Assembly: GCA_964036155.1 (NCBI GenBank)
Contig: OZ038422.1
Span: 13,477,201-13,541,200, forward strand
DNA length: 64,000 nucleotides
Origin: Diploscapter coronatus
Lineage: Eukaryota; Nematoda; Chromadorea; Rhabditida; Rhabditidae
Direction of reading: 5' to 3'
Part shown: piece after piece, positions 1-15,655 of the stretch
Layout of the letters: each line of letters opens with the position of its first letter
Numbering within the stretch: the stretch's first letter is position 1
The notes under the pieces: generated by a model
What the model was told of the DNA's origin: nothing
Database searches by the model: none
What the model saw: the letters and a program-made list of their open reading frames with translations, nothing else
Program-made: the position numbers and the translations under genes

Positions 1-642
1 TATTTTAATTTCCAAGATATTTTTCTTTAATTTTGTATTTTTTTCTTGAAGTAGACAAGATAAGGCGCATGCACAACCACTTGTAAAATTTTCGCGGTCA
101 ACCCTTTTTTCTTCTAAACAATTCAAGAGGAATGTGTCAATAATTTTCGTGAAATGCCGCCTTTTGTGAAATGAAAAGTTCGGGACAAATATTGGCCAAA
201 TTGGATGTATAGTCTAGAAATCTATCTTTTGAGAAAGATCAAAAGATCAATTATAAAATTGTCATGACTTGTTAATTAACACTTATCAAGATGATAAGGA
301 AAGCTCGAAACTTAACAAATTATGTAAAATATCAGTCGAGAATGAAATAGAAAGCAACCTGGAAAAGTAGCTTTGCAACATCGTAACACTCGAAATAGCA
401 TAAGAAAATATCTTGCTCGCCGCTGAAAAGATCACGCTCCAATAAGAAATGGGAAGGCACCTATTTCGCATTGGAGCACGCTGTTTCCAGCGCCGAATTC
501 TCTAACGGTGAGCACAATATTTTCTACCTTACTTACGCCTTATCCTATCATAGCCTATACTATTTCGAGTGATATATCTTTTCCAAATTTTCAAATAGTT
601 GTGCAGTAGCAATGCAGAATTAAACATATATGTTCCACCCCT
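1..642. other. Gene-free stretch downstream of the mannosidase
   Basis: No supported gene. This AT-rich stretch lies beyond the stop codon of the minus-strand mannosidase and must hold its 3' UTR. A 61-codon open stretch at 286-471 has no recognisable motif or splice context, and I treat it as chance. Confidence 0.6.
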
Positions 643-4100
<3,458 letters not shown>

Positions 4101-6230
4101 CTGAATCCTCGAAATTTTAAACAAGTTTCCCGAAAATAAACAAACGACGAAAATGAAAAATAGAAACGATTTCCTGCAAGTGCGATTAATGAATGAGCAG
4201 TGCACGGAATTTACGCGAAATCATGCATTATCCATGATTTACTTGAAACGGTAATTTTTTTCAACCTCTCCCTCAAAAAATGCTGGCTTTTCTGTGGGAT
4301 TTGCGGAAATTGTATGTTAAGCATTGGAAAAATTATTAGCAAAGCGCTAGAGAATTGTAATAGCGCAATTTTTGACTAATCGACGAAAAATCGTCATCAA
4401 AAAGAGATGGCAAGTCCCGATAAGGGAAAACGGGAAATTGATTATAATTGTCTTGTTTTTCCAAGCTTTCCCTTTATTTTTAAGCCCCCTAGTTTGAGTA
4501 GTCCCTCATTCATCACTATCTAACCAAAAATTACCTAAATTGTCCAGAAATCAGTCCAATTTTAAAATTTCTATTGAAGTATCAAAATTTTCAAAATTTA
4601 TCAGAAATTCGATCGAATTTTGTCTAAAAAGTAAGTTTTATTTGAAAATGTCCCAATATTTGAGTGAAAAATTTCACGCGGAGCGTGGGTTTTTTCTCGA
4701 TGATAGAGTAGAGGGCTTTCTTGAGACGTGTTGTCTCTTTCCCCTCCCTCTCGATCTCCCCTGTCTCTCAATTTTTGCATCATTCTTGACATAGGGGCCG
4801 CCTGAAAGACCGACTTTTGACGTTAAACATTCTCATTTTCTTCCAAAATGCTCCCGAAAGCATCGTTTTCTTCCCAACCCATAACTTTACTAGCTATCAT
4901 GAAAATGTCTCATTTCGACGTTTTTATCACTCATTAAAAGTCAACAGCACTCATTTTTATCAGTTCTTTTCAAAAATTTGACGTTTTCCCAGAAATAATG
5001 TGATTTTTCCATTTCCTCACCTATTCTGTGAAAGCTGTCAAATTCTGTTATTTTAGTCTATTATCGACTGATAATCGAATGATTGAGTGATTGAATTATC
5101 GTCATTTTTGAACATGTTACGTGGCGATCTTGTAAATTTTCCGGTCAAAAAATTCTCCCTGGGTGCGTTTTCCCTGTCTATCTTTAACCATTCATCTAGA
5201 AATTTCGGCAATTCAATCACATCAACTCGCCTTGCTTGCCGCTGGGTGAGAATCATAGAAATGCGTCTCCACATATTTATGACACTTCAGCCCTTTTTCT
5301 ATTGACTGCGCATTCTAGCAAAAGCTGGTTTCCTCTACGTGTCTTACCTTCCCTAATGCTAAAATGTAGGCAAAAACGTCAGAGTAATCCTATTTTCGAC
5401 CTTTTTGAACCTGTTTTCACACTATTCTCTACAGTTTTTAGCTTTTGATCAGGAAATTTATTTTTGAACTCTCAGAAAAATGCCTACTTATTGACGACCG
5501 GTCTACTTCGAACGCAGTCTAGAAAAATTTCGAAACTTACCTACAAAAATGACCAACTCTGTCAGAATATGCAGAATTTCGCGATTTTTCTCGAAAATAA
5601 CCACCGTAATCTCGAGCTTACGCATAAATTTCCGTTTTACCGCATATAAAATTCGCCCCTAACACACCAACTTCATCCATGATTAATGTGGCTGTCACTA
5701 AAATCCCCTAATCCAACGATAAGGGGTACCCCTTGAAAAATTATCGGAATTTCTAATTTCCCTCCGGAAGTCGCACGCGATTTTATCACTGCCCTCTAAT
5801 GGAATTGGTCTTTATCTGTCAGGTATTGCGTGCTTGCATATTTTAGTCTGGATATATAAGATCTTGGTTTAAAAGAAAATTTCATCACTTCTTGCGTCAT
5901 ATTTTGACCCTAGACTACACTTTTTGGTTTGTTTTTCAAAATTCCGAACCTACACGTTATACAAACACCCTGAATTTGTATACAAAACGGTTTTCATTCC
6001 CATTCTCTAGCATGTGTAGAGTAAATATGCCATTCTTTCGCCTTTTTCAATCTCCGCCCACTTTTACCCCTTCACATTTTGCATTACTCCCTTCTATTGA
6101 TTCACCTGTGGTCTTTCTTATAAATTTTCCCTAATTGCCGTCGCGTTAATTTCCAATTTTGAACTTTCAGACCTCTAAATCCGGTGTACGCTTTGGTATT
6201 GACGCGTCTCCGAGCGGTTGATCTACAAAT
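4101..6230. other. Divergent intergenic region between mannosidase and SLC10 gene
   Basis: About 2.1 kb between two genes transcribed away from each other, so it should hold both promoters. I see no exon with conserved protein. There is a short inverted repeat near 4675 (CACGC-GGA-GCGTG). A TTTCAG at 6165-6170 lies 60 bases before the SLC10 start and may be its spliced-leader acceptor. Confidence 0.55.
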
Positions 6231-9200
6231 ATGGCAGCCGGAAATTTGACCGGCAAAAAATGTGGATGCCCGGTTCTGCTGCTATTCAAGTTGCTATTGC
6301 AGGTCGGTAAATTTTGTATTTTGAAATATTTGAAAGACAACAATACAAAGATCCGAATAGCGTTGAATTTATTCATTCGTTAAGGAATCTTTTTGAAGCA
6401 TAATTTTTTTACAAAATGACCATATGCATTTACTATTCATTTTACGGAGCGTTGCAACAAGCAGTAGTGCAATTTTCACTAATTTATTCCACCAATTTCT
6501 TGCAACTTATCAATTTTAGCTATAATAATTTTTACAAAAAACGACAATATTGCAATTTTCGTCATTTCATTCTAAGACTTCTCTGAAACTTATTAAATTT
6601 CCAATTTTTGGCAAAAATCAATTTTCAGATAGTCGTCGCAGCGAGCAGCAGGATTCAGCTGTCGAGTTTCGTCGGTTTTCAACCGGACCACCTTCACAAG
6701 CTGCCGGAGGGTCAAAATCAGGCAGTATCGGTCGCAATCCGTGTCCCGCCAGAGCATTTCTCCCAAATTGCTCCAGATGACAAATGGAATCTATCTGTCA
6801 GGTAGTTAAATACTTAATTATTATAGTATAATTCAGATTTAATTAGGGCAATTGAACGAGTTAATTGGGGTAACTAAACCAACTATCTTTCAGTTCTTAC
6901 CATCCCGATGTGGCTACTTCGGACACTCAATTTCAATTCGAAAAGTCTGACTTCAAATTCGACAATGCAACGCAATTCTACCGGGTTGATGTGAGTTAAT
7001 TGAGGAATTATTTAATAAACACTAATTGGACAAGTACCCCGAAGTAAATGAAAATTATGCCATTTTTATGCTATTTCTTTGACTTGTAAATATTTTTGGG
7101 GGATATCATTTATCAGAAAGAGGAAGCAATTATTTCCATTTTTATGGCGACTATTTTGAGGGGATACACATTATTTATCAGAACGATAGTTGCTGTTGAT
7201 CAGGAAATAATCTCTTTCCAGAAACCAATTATTGTCGTCGGACATAAGTTGGGGAAGACGGGTATGCGAGTCAGGCTGGTTCCTGCAAAGGATTGGCTCG
7301 AAACCGACAATCAATCAACTTTTCTGACTGAGAGCAATTACAATGAGGTAAAAATTATTTTGATTACTGTATCTTTTCTTCTAAAAACTCGTGGCAGGAG
7401 TTGATAGGGATAGTTTGACATCTGACGTTCGGTGATTCTGATCAATTTTGAGATAATCGCCACTCTTGGCCCCCTATTCTACCATACCTATTCTTTCTTT
7501 TACTTTCTCTCTCATTCGCACACTATTTCGTCTTTTCTTGCTTCTCTTATAATTACTTTTACATTTTGAGGAACTTTTCGTACTTAGACTTATCCAATCA
7601 GGCTGAAATTTTATAGGAAGTTTGGACAAGCAGGGGCTTTTCATTTGACCTGTTGTACACTTTTAAAAAGTAAAAAAAAAAAGTTTAAATTTCGTTTTTT
7701 TTTTCAGAACTCGCCCCTCTATCGTCGTTTTGACGAGTCGGAGAAACTGTTGGATGTTTGGATCCTTCGTTCGGACGAGTCCAAACTGCTCACTGGGCTG
7801 TTCGTGGCATCCATCGGAGTCCTCATGTCGATAGCTAATGTCATGATGGGATGCGAGGTAGACAAATTTATTAACTTACTTCTTTGAATTTGCATAAGTT
7901 CGTGGAGATAGAACCATTCTGAGAAGTTTTGTAAACTAATAGATTGATAAGAGATTCCGGAAAAATGAAATATTTTATTAAATTTTTGCGTTTTTTCTAA
8001 TATAAATATTGATTTCATCCAGTATATTGATAAATTCTTGAATGTGACATCTTTAGAACCTATTTGTTTTCATTTCAGCTCGATCTAGCCACGATTTGGA
8101 AAACCATCAAGCGGCCTGTCGCTCCCGCAATTGGTCTATTCACCCAATTCATTCTGATGCCTTTAGTATGTTTTAAAAATCTTCTCAAATTTCAACTGCT
8201 ACTTGAGTAAAACTCGAATGATATAATCTATGATTGGCTTATTTGATTACCCCAATTCTCTTTAGCTCTCCTACATTATCGCTGTCACGATCTTCACTCC
8301 CCGAGGTCTCTACTCGATGGCTCTGGGTATTTTCGTGACGGGCTGCGCGCCTGCAGGCGGAGCGTCAAATTTCTGGACCCTACTTCTGGATGGCAACGTC
8401 TCTTTGTCAATCACGATGACGTTCATTTCGACGTGCGCGTCGTTAGGTAGGATCCTGAAGGCTTGGCAAAAGGATCACTTGAGCATTTCTTAAAATTAAT
8501 AGTAATTTTGAAAATGGATGAAAATTACTGTGTATTTGAAAATGCTACAGTAGTCTTGACGTCAAATATGGATCATGAAACTCGTCGTCGATTACTGTAA
8601 TGCATTTATTTTCAGTGATGATGCCCCTTTGGATTCACTTGTTGGCTGGTCCGTTTCTGCAAGGCTTCTCTCGAGATTCTCGCATAAAAATTCCCTACAG
8701 GAACATCATTGGAACGATCGCCTTTCTAGTCGTTCCGCTTTTGATCGGAGTCGGAATTCAGAAGTGGAAGCCGAACTGGGCTGCCAATGCTAGAAAAGTG
8801 AGACTTTTTACTTACAAGGGTGGAAGAATTCATTTTCAGGTAATGCGCCCTTTCGTGATTTTCGTTCTGATCTTCGTGGTCGTCTTCGGCTCGCTGACGC
8901 AACTCTACATGTTCCGGATGATGAATTTCCCCGCGATTATTGGGTTAGTTTTAGAGGAAAAGTTGGAAATATCTAAATCTAAGATAGATGATAATTTCTG
9001 TTCCACACTCAACTTTTCTTTGATTTAAAATGAGACATCATCATTCAACTTAATTTTGCAAAATTTAGTTTGAAATGAAGACTGAAAATAATTAATAAAA
9101 GGCAATTTCTCAGAGGCTTGCTGCTTCCCTGGTGCGGGTTCATGTTCGGCTGCTTTACGGCGATCATCACGCGGAGAGAGCCTCCCGACGTGACTGCCAT

Positions 9201-10672
9201 TGCAATCGAAACTGGCATCCAGAATACGGGGATTGCGATTTTATTACTCAAGGTATTTTTTAGACTTTTAAAAATCCTTATATCGAATAGAATCATTTTT
9301 GGATATTATTTTATGCCCTTTATATCAGCTATTATAATTAGGTCAAATATTAACTTTCAAACCTAACATTTTTATAAGCTAAAAGAGATTTTAACTTCAA
9401 GTTATAAAATTCGTAAATATTACCAGATCAGTGTTCAAAAAATTAATTAAATCGATAATTACCCTAATTATTTTGATTACTACTTAATTATTCATCTGAC
9501 TACCTAATTACTGCCGAGTGGAAATGAACGAAAGTATTACACTCAAATGTATGCATTTGCACGTCAACCGCGTCGCAACCAATGCGGCAATTATCGTCAA
9601 CTCTTTCTCGTTTATTTTTAAAATTATTTTTTCGTTTTTTTTCAAAGATTATTATCCTTCAAAATTCTGAAACAACTCAACAGCCCCAAACTATTCCTGA
9701 CGCATCTTCTATCGTTTCAGTAGCTATATCTAGTAAACTGATAAAGAATCGGCAAAATCATCAAAAATTGGAATGAAAAACGAAGAAATAATAATAAAAA
9801 CAAGCGTGAAAAAGAGTTGACGACATTTGCGCATTGATGCACACATGCATAACTTTGGGGGTATGAGACTTCCGCTCATTTCCACCCGCTAATACCCCTT
9901 ATAATTTAGGCTTCATTCGCGCAGCCAGACGCGGATATTGGTATGGTGCTGCCTGTAATCGTGGCCTGCTTCACGCCATTCCCACTGCTGTTTGGTGCGG
10001 CCGTACACCACACCATCAAATACATCAAGAAGAAGAGACAGGTTGGGAAATTGTATTATTTCTAGTTTTTTTTCGAAGGTTTATTTATTTTTTATTATTA
10101 GGTCAGATTTGGAGCAAGAACAATAGAACTAAAGAAAATCGAACCAAAGTTCTGATATTTTGAAACGCAGTTTTCCCATTTTTTCTGAAGATAAGAGATA
10201 TGTAATTCAAACAAGAAACAGTGACGAAAGGCATGGAATATGTTTTGAATGAATATAGTCTGATCCGAACCAAGAAAAAGCGGTATTTTCTCGAATTAAG
10301 TGATATGATGAATTTGGTTAAACTTACAAATACTAATAACTATATGAAAGTCTTCGAGAGCTTCAAACAATAGAGAAAATCTTAGAAAAATACGTTATAT
10401 TTGTGTTAAAACTTATAACAATCCTATTTGTTCAGAAATTAAGTTTAAAGTTTCAGGGTCCAGTCGACGTCGAGAAACCCGCTATGATTCTGGAAAAGAC
10501 TGAGGATAAACAGACGACGCTGCTTCTGAAGGACAGCGACAACTTGGCGCCGTCTGGTTTGTCGTCACCGATTCTGAAGGACTCGAAGACATCAATGACG
10601 ACAATGCTGACGACGACGTCTGGCATCGGAACCTCCACGACGGGATCACAGGAATCCACGGACAAATGCTAG
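6231..10672 (+). CDS. SLC10-family sodium/bile-acid cotransporter-like protein
   Basis: A multi-pass plasma-membrane transporter of the sodium/bile acid symporter family. Twelve exons give 552 residues: 6231-6302, 6629-6801, 6894-6990, 7222-7347, 7708-7857, 8079-8165, 8266-8446, 8616-8797, 8840-8943, 9114-9252, 9910-10041 and 10457-10672. It begins with a hydrophobic signal-like segment (LLLFKLLLQIVVAAS), then about 150 residues of predicted extracellular region, then the transporter core. Family features in the core are GCAPAGGASNFWTLLLDGNVSL, the sodium-site region with ETGIQNTGIAILLLK, and a final helix followed by a basic KYIKKKRQ stop. The last exon encodes a cytosolic tail rich in Ser, Thr and Lys. 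The long extracellular N-terminus resembles the SLC10A3/A5 (P3) branch more than the ileal and liver transporters. The substrate cannot be told from sequence. Confidence 0.93.
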
Positions 10673-11406
10673 CTTTTTCAATCTTTTTATTATTTTTATT
10701 TCATTTTTCAAAGATAATTTTTCTATAAAATATCCCATAATTTCTCGAATTCCGGGTCAAAATCTTACCTACTTTTGAATTCTGATTTTCGAATCCGGCT
10801 TTACAGCAACCTACTTTTTTTATGAATTTTGCAATAAGCATTTCTCTTTTGTTCGAAGTTTTATTTCAAAGTGATAATAATTAGGGTCGAAGGAGAATTC
10901 TAAACTATGGCTGGCTAGCTCTCATTGATTGAATTTTGGTTTTTGAATTCTGACAGAAATTTAATTTCACATGATTTTGCATATCTCTTGTCGATGAATT
11001 TTGACTCATGGAAAACCTATTTATCATTTCCTTCAGATAGGACACGGAGTAGTTTTTGATCTAGGTAGAATAGAACTATGGGTAAATCAGATTTTCAGAT
11101 ATTTAGGGATTTCTAAAGATAGATTTATTTTTGATTTGATGATCGTAATTTTATCTTCTCCCATGTGATAACGTTTTCTCGTTAATTTCTTCATACAAAT
11201 CCATTTTTTCTTTCGATTTTTTTTGAATAGGCTAATAAAAGTTTTTCTTCTTTCCGTGTAAAATGAAGATTTATACGTTGCTTCGGTAGAGTGATATTTT
11301 AGATTTTTTTTATTTTGGAATTTTTTCTTAATTTCAGTATGCTCAAAGATTCTGATCTCGAAAATTAGTGATTTTTTAATTCGGAAAACAAAATCAAGAA
11401 AAAGCC
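10673..11406. other. Intergenic, SLC10 gene to GPHR gene
   Basis: 734 bases between two plus-strand genes, with no exon seen. It holds the SLC10 3' UTR and the GPHR 5' region, with a TTTCAG acceptor at 11332-11337 about 70 bases before the GPHR start. The spacing is long for a nematode operon, so I do not claim one. Confidence 0.5.
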
Positions 11407-14234
11407 ATGGACGGGTGGGATGCCGGCGTGATGATTCTTTCGGAGGTAACGATTTAAAGTTTTTTTGAGGAAGTAATTTCTTTTTCAAATTACCGTACCT
11501 ATTTCCAGATTCTCTTCTTCGTATTCGGATGGCTCTTTTTCATGAAGCAGTTGTTCAAAAACTACGAAGTTCATAACTGGTAAAGAAAAGTTATTGATAT
11601 TTAATTGAGTTTTAATAAATAATTTAAAAGAAAAGTTGAAAAATTTCCAGGGTCGTCCAACTTCTGTTCTCGATCACATTCGCCCTTTCATGCACGATGT
11701 TCGAGTTGATCATCTTCGAAATCGTCAATGTTATGGACTCGAGGTATTTTTGTTGATTCTTAAGGAATATTTTTTACCATTATGGGATGACCTATTAACA
11801 TAATAAAATTATCCTTGAATATCTAGAATTTTGGAACCTACATAGAAAATCTTCAGTGCAGATTTGGATTTTTTTTTTTTTAAATTATAACCCTCTCGCA
11901 TTGAATTTTTAAATAGAGATCAACATGTTCTAAAGTCTTGAAGCCTACATTTTTGCTTTCAGATCCCGTTATTCATCCTGGCGCTACACTCTGTCTTCGA
12001 TGCTTTTCTTACTGATTGTCGTTTTGCCGATTTACGTGGCCTATTCACTGATCAGGAGTATTGCTTTCAGTAAGTTTCAAGAAATATTGACTGATCATCT
12101 TTATAAAATATGGTTTTATCTTCAATCTACCACGGCTCCATATCATATAAGGGAAAATGGTATTACGAAAAGGTGAGATTTCAAAACTTTCAGTTCGTTC
12201 TCGCTACGTCGCTTCCTTGACCACGATGTTCTGGTTGGTGTTCATCTACTTTTTCTGGAAACTTGGCGATCCGTTCCCGATTTTATCGTCAAAGCATGGT
12301 AATTTTCCTTGAACTTAGAATTTTTCCAGACTTTATTCTCGAGTTTTTAAATTCTTCCCAGAATCTTCTGGATTTTTAACATTTTAGCTTATTCCAGAAT
12401 TTTAGGAATCTTCACCATCGAACAGGCGATCAGTCGTATCGGAGTGATTGGGGTGACTGTGATGGCAGTTCTCTCAGGTTTTGGTGCGGTGAACGCCCCC
12501 TATTGCTACATGACGGTATTCATGAGAAAGGTAGGAGTTTTGATTATGCTCCAAAATTTTGGATTGCATAGATTAGAAGATATTCTTTGATAGAGGCATA
12601 AAAACGCTATCATTGAATGATAAATATACAATAAAAATAGATTTGTTCCAAAAATTCTCAATTTCAATACTTTGCGAAATTATTTAATTCTGCCTTCTTA
12701 TTAGCTTGCTATATTAAACAAATAACTAAGCATCATTTTTTCAGGTCGACCAAAATTCCATCAACCAGATGGAGTTGAAGCTCAACCAAACCCTTGGGAT
12801 GATCGTTGCCAAAAAAAGAAGATTAGCCCACTACGAGCGTGAATTACAAAGGAGTGCATTTTCTAGGGGTAAAATCTGATTTTCTATTTTGAAATCTTGC
12901 CCTTATTTTTCAAACTACGTCCCTCTTTTTATTATGTCGCACTTTCCAGGCACAAACGACAATACGGGTTTGTTCCATCGTCTCTGGGGCACGGTTTCCA
13001 GCGTCGCGACGGGAGGCACATTGAGCGATCAAATTAGGTAATTAATTGAGTCGATTAGTCTTTTAGTTAGGATAATTAACTATTTAATTAGGCAATTAAA
13101 CGACGAAATTCAACCTTTGGAAGAGCTAAGTCGACATCTTTTCTTGGCTCTGGTGGAATTGAGAAATATGAAGGATCGATTGGATTACAGGTAAAATTAT
13201 CGACTTCTTAAAATTGACAACTTTGGTGCCACTTTGTAGCCCTTTTCACTCTTCAAAATCAAAATGTATATGATTAATCTAAAAAGTTTATTCTTGAAAA
13301 CAGTTACGAATTTAAAAAATGCTTTGAATTTTAGCCAAACATGGATGGGCCAGTATTTCAACGTGCTGGGCCATTTCTTCTCGGTCTACTGTATATGGAA
13401 GATTTTCATTTGTACCGTCAACATCGTTTTTGATCGGTAAAATTTATTCTTTTTATTTAAGAACAATAATTTTCAGAGTTGGGAAAGTGGATCCTGTAAC
13501 GAAAGGAATCGAAATTGGAGTACATTGGATGGGATTTGAATTGGATGTGAGTTTTTTTTTTTTTAAATTAAAGTCATCCCAGTAGTAAAAGACGATATTT
13601 TCATCAAATTTATGGCAAGTTTTGAAATATTTTAATCCTAAACGCTCGTAACGACAATCAGGTATTCAAAAATAAAACAGTTGTGCAATTTTTAGGTGCG
13701 TTTCTGGTCGCAGCACATCTCGTTCATGCTGGTTGGCGTGATTGCCGTCACCTCTATTCGTGGGCTTCTAATCACGTTGACCAAGTTCTTCCTCGCCATT
13801 TCGTCAACCAAGTCATCAAACATCATCGTTTTGTTGCTCGCTCAGATTATGGTAAGGATGAATTTAAAAATTAGATTTTGTTAAATTAAAAATTCATATA
13901 ATTTTCTTTTTTAATTTTGCATCTTTTTATGTATTAGATTTAGAGATTGTCTGTGTGCAAATCTGTACATATCATGTTGGATACAACATTTTGAAATTGA
14001 GCAAACATGAATAATCGAAATTTATCATCCCATCTTCAGGGTATGTACTTCGTCTCTTCCGTTCTCCTGATGCGAATGAACATGCCTCTCGAATATCGAG
14101 TGATCATCACCGAAGTACTGGGAGATTTGCAGTTCAACTTCTACCACAGATGGTTTGACGTGATTTTCCTCATTTCTGCGCTATCATCAATTCTTTTCCT
14201 GTATTTGGCTCATAAACAAACTCCTATTCATTAG
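11407..14234 (+). CDS. gphr: Golgi pH regulator (GPHR/GPR89 family)
   Basis: A nine-helix-type membrane protein of the Golgi/ER, known in animals as an anion channel needed for Golgi acidification. Thirteen exons join in phase from the ATG at 11407 to the TAG at 14232-14234, giving roughly 460 residues. The N-terminal half has hydrophobic segments ([37 protein letters not shown]) and the family segment [19 protein letters not shown] basic, probably coiled-coil loop follows ([22 protein letters not shown]). The C-terminal ABA_GPCR half contains [30 protein letters not shown] and [16 protein letters not shown], and ends in a short tail after [16 protein letters not shown]. The start MDGWDAG is the first ATG downstream of a likely spliced-leader acceptor. 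Caenorhabditis elegans has two paralogues, and I cannot say which one this matches. Confidence 0.95.
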
Positions 14235-15655
14235 GGGGGTTTCAGAAGTCCCTTTTTTGAATAGAAAAGGATTACATATATCCCATTCTCAAAATACCAA
14301 TCTTGAATTGATGAAAAATGATCAGAGCTAAAAATTAATTTATTTTTCCCCTTTGGAATTTTGTCTAAACTGTGATATATCGGGTTTTATTATTTCATTC
14401 ACTTTTGCTATCAGAACAATGTTTCAATTTTAAATACGGGAATTTATTTATTAACAAGTGGAGTTTCAGGTGCGTATTAGACACAAATGTACTAATAAAT
14501 TTCGAATATTTTCTTTTCGTAGTAAAGATAAAGCATAGGTTTGACAGAAATCTATTTCTAGACTAGCATTTTCCAAATAGTCGAATGAAAGGAAACTTGG
14601 GAAAATCTCAAAAATAAGAAATTAAGCATTAAACAAATTAAGATAAGAACAAAGATATAAATGAAAAAGCAATTACTACTTAAGACACGAGTTATTCAAT
14701 TTTGACCCCACGCAGTGATAAATATAAGTACAAGGTCTTCGTTATAATAATTTAATAACTTATCTCTGAATAACTTCTTTTAGAAAAATTACTCTGGAAA
14801 ACGGTCAACGGGATTCAATTTAGCTCTGAGAGATTTATGAAAACATGTTTTACCCCTTTTCCTGGAATTACCCGCAAAAAATAGATTTTTTTCACCTTTA
14901 AACTTCCTGGACAAATTTGGTATGAAAAATGCAATTTTATGTTGATTCCGAATCTGAAGACCGTTTTTAATTTGCATCGATGCATAGGAATTTGTGATCG
15001 AAAAATCGCACGCTTAATGTTAAGGAAAAACTTGGAAATGTTACCTCCTCACCGGTATGTTCAGAGAATACTGTAGGAGGAAAGTGGGTAAAATAATGTA
15101 ATTTCGTTACTATCCTACTGATCTAAATAAGAATACCGTTTTCCAAAATAATTTTTTTCTAAAGAAAGTTATTAAAAATGAGTTATTATTAAATTATAAA
15201 TGAACACTCTGTACAACCTTCGCGCGCCATCGTCTGTCGACGGCAGCACGATTAGAGTATAGATTGGATAAAGCCCCTTTTAAGCTACGATAAATACGAA
15301 AATCAAATATCGATTAGATCATATTTGAGAACGTAATCATCACGCGAACACTCCAAAAAGTGTCGCAAATGTTAGCGAATTTTCAACGAAATTTCACTAT
15401 TAGAATATCAGCGGACCAAAAATAAATTTAAAAAAGGTAAAGGAAATATGGATTTTTCACGAATAGTGGTCCGTGAGTTCAAATCCAATAAAATGAGTTT
15501 TTGACGTGAAAAATCCGAAAATATGACAATTTTTTGAGTTTCCAGGTTTTTCGAAAAATCGATCTAAAAATTTTCGATCTCGGGATTTTAGTCTTATTGA
15601 AAGACGATTTCGGCATTTTCGAATATTTCCGATCTTCTTGAAGGGGACCTAATTT
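14235..15655. other. Convergent intergenic region with a dispersed repeat
   Basis: About 1.4 kb between the ends of two converging genes. It holds their 3' UTRs and a copy of a repeat at 14806-14970 that recurs near 48.6 kb. I see no coding exon. Confidence 0.55.
14806..14970 (+). repeat. Dispersed repeat, copy A (second half inverted relative to copy B)
   Basis: The block at 14806-14863 (CAACGGGATTCAA ... ATTTATGAAAACAT ... TTTTACCCCTTTTCCT) matches 48566-48628 in the same orientation. The block at 14910-14970 matches 48731-48796, but as the reverse complement (AACGGTCTTCAGATTCGGAA and following). The two blocks are separated by unrelated sequence in each copy. It is non-coding, and probably a degraded transposon family. 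Confidence 0.75.

Noticed and set aside
10673..11406. SLC10 and GPHR genes as an operon
   Set aside because: The gap of 734 bases is too long for typical nematode operons and no SL2-like context is evident.
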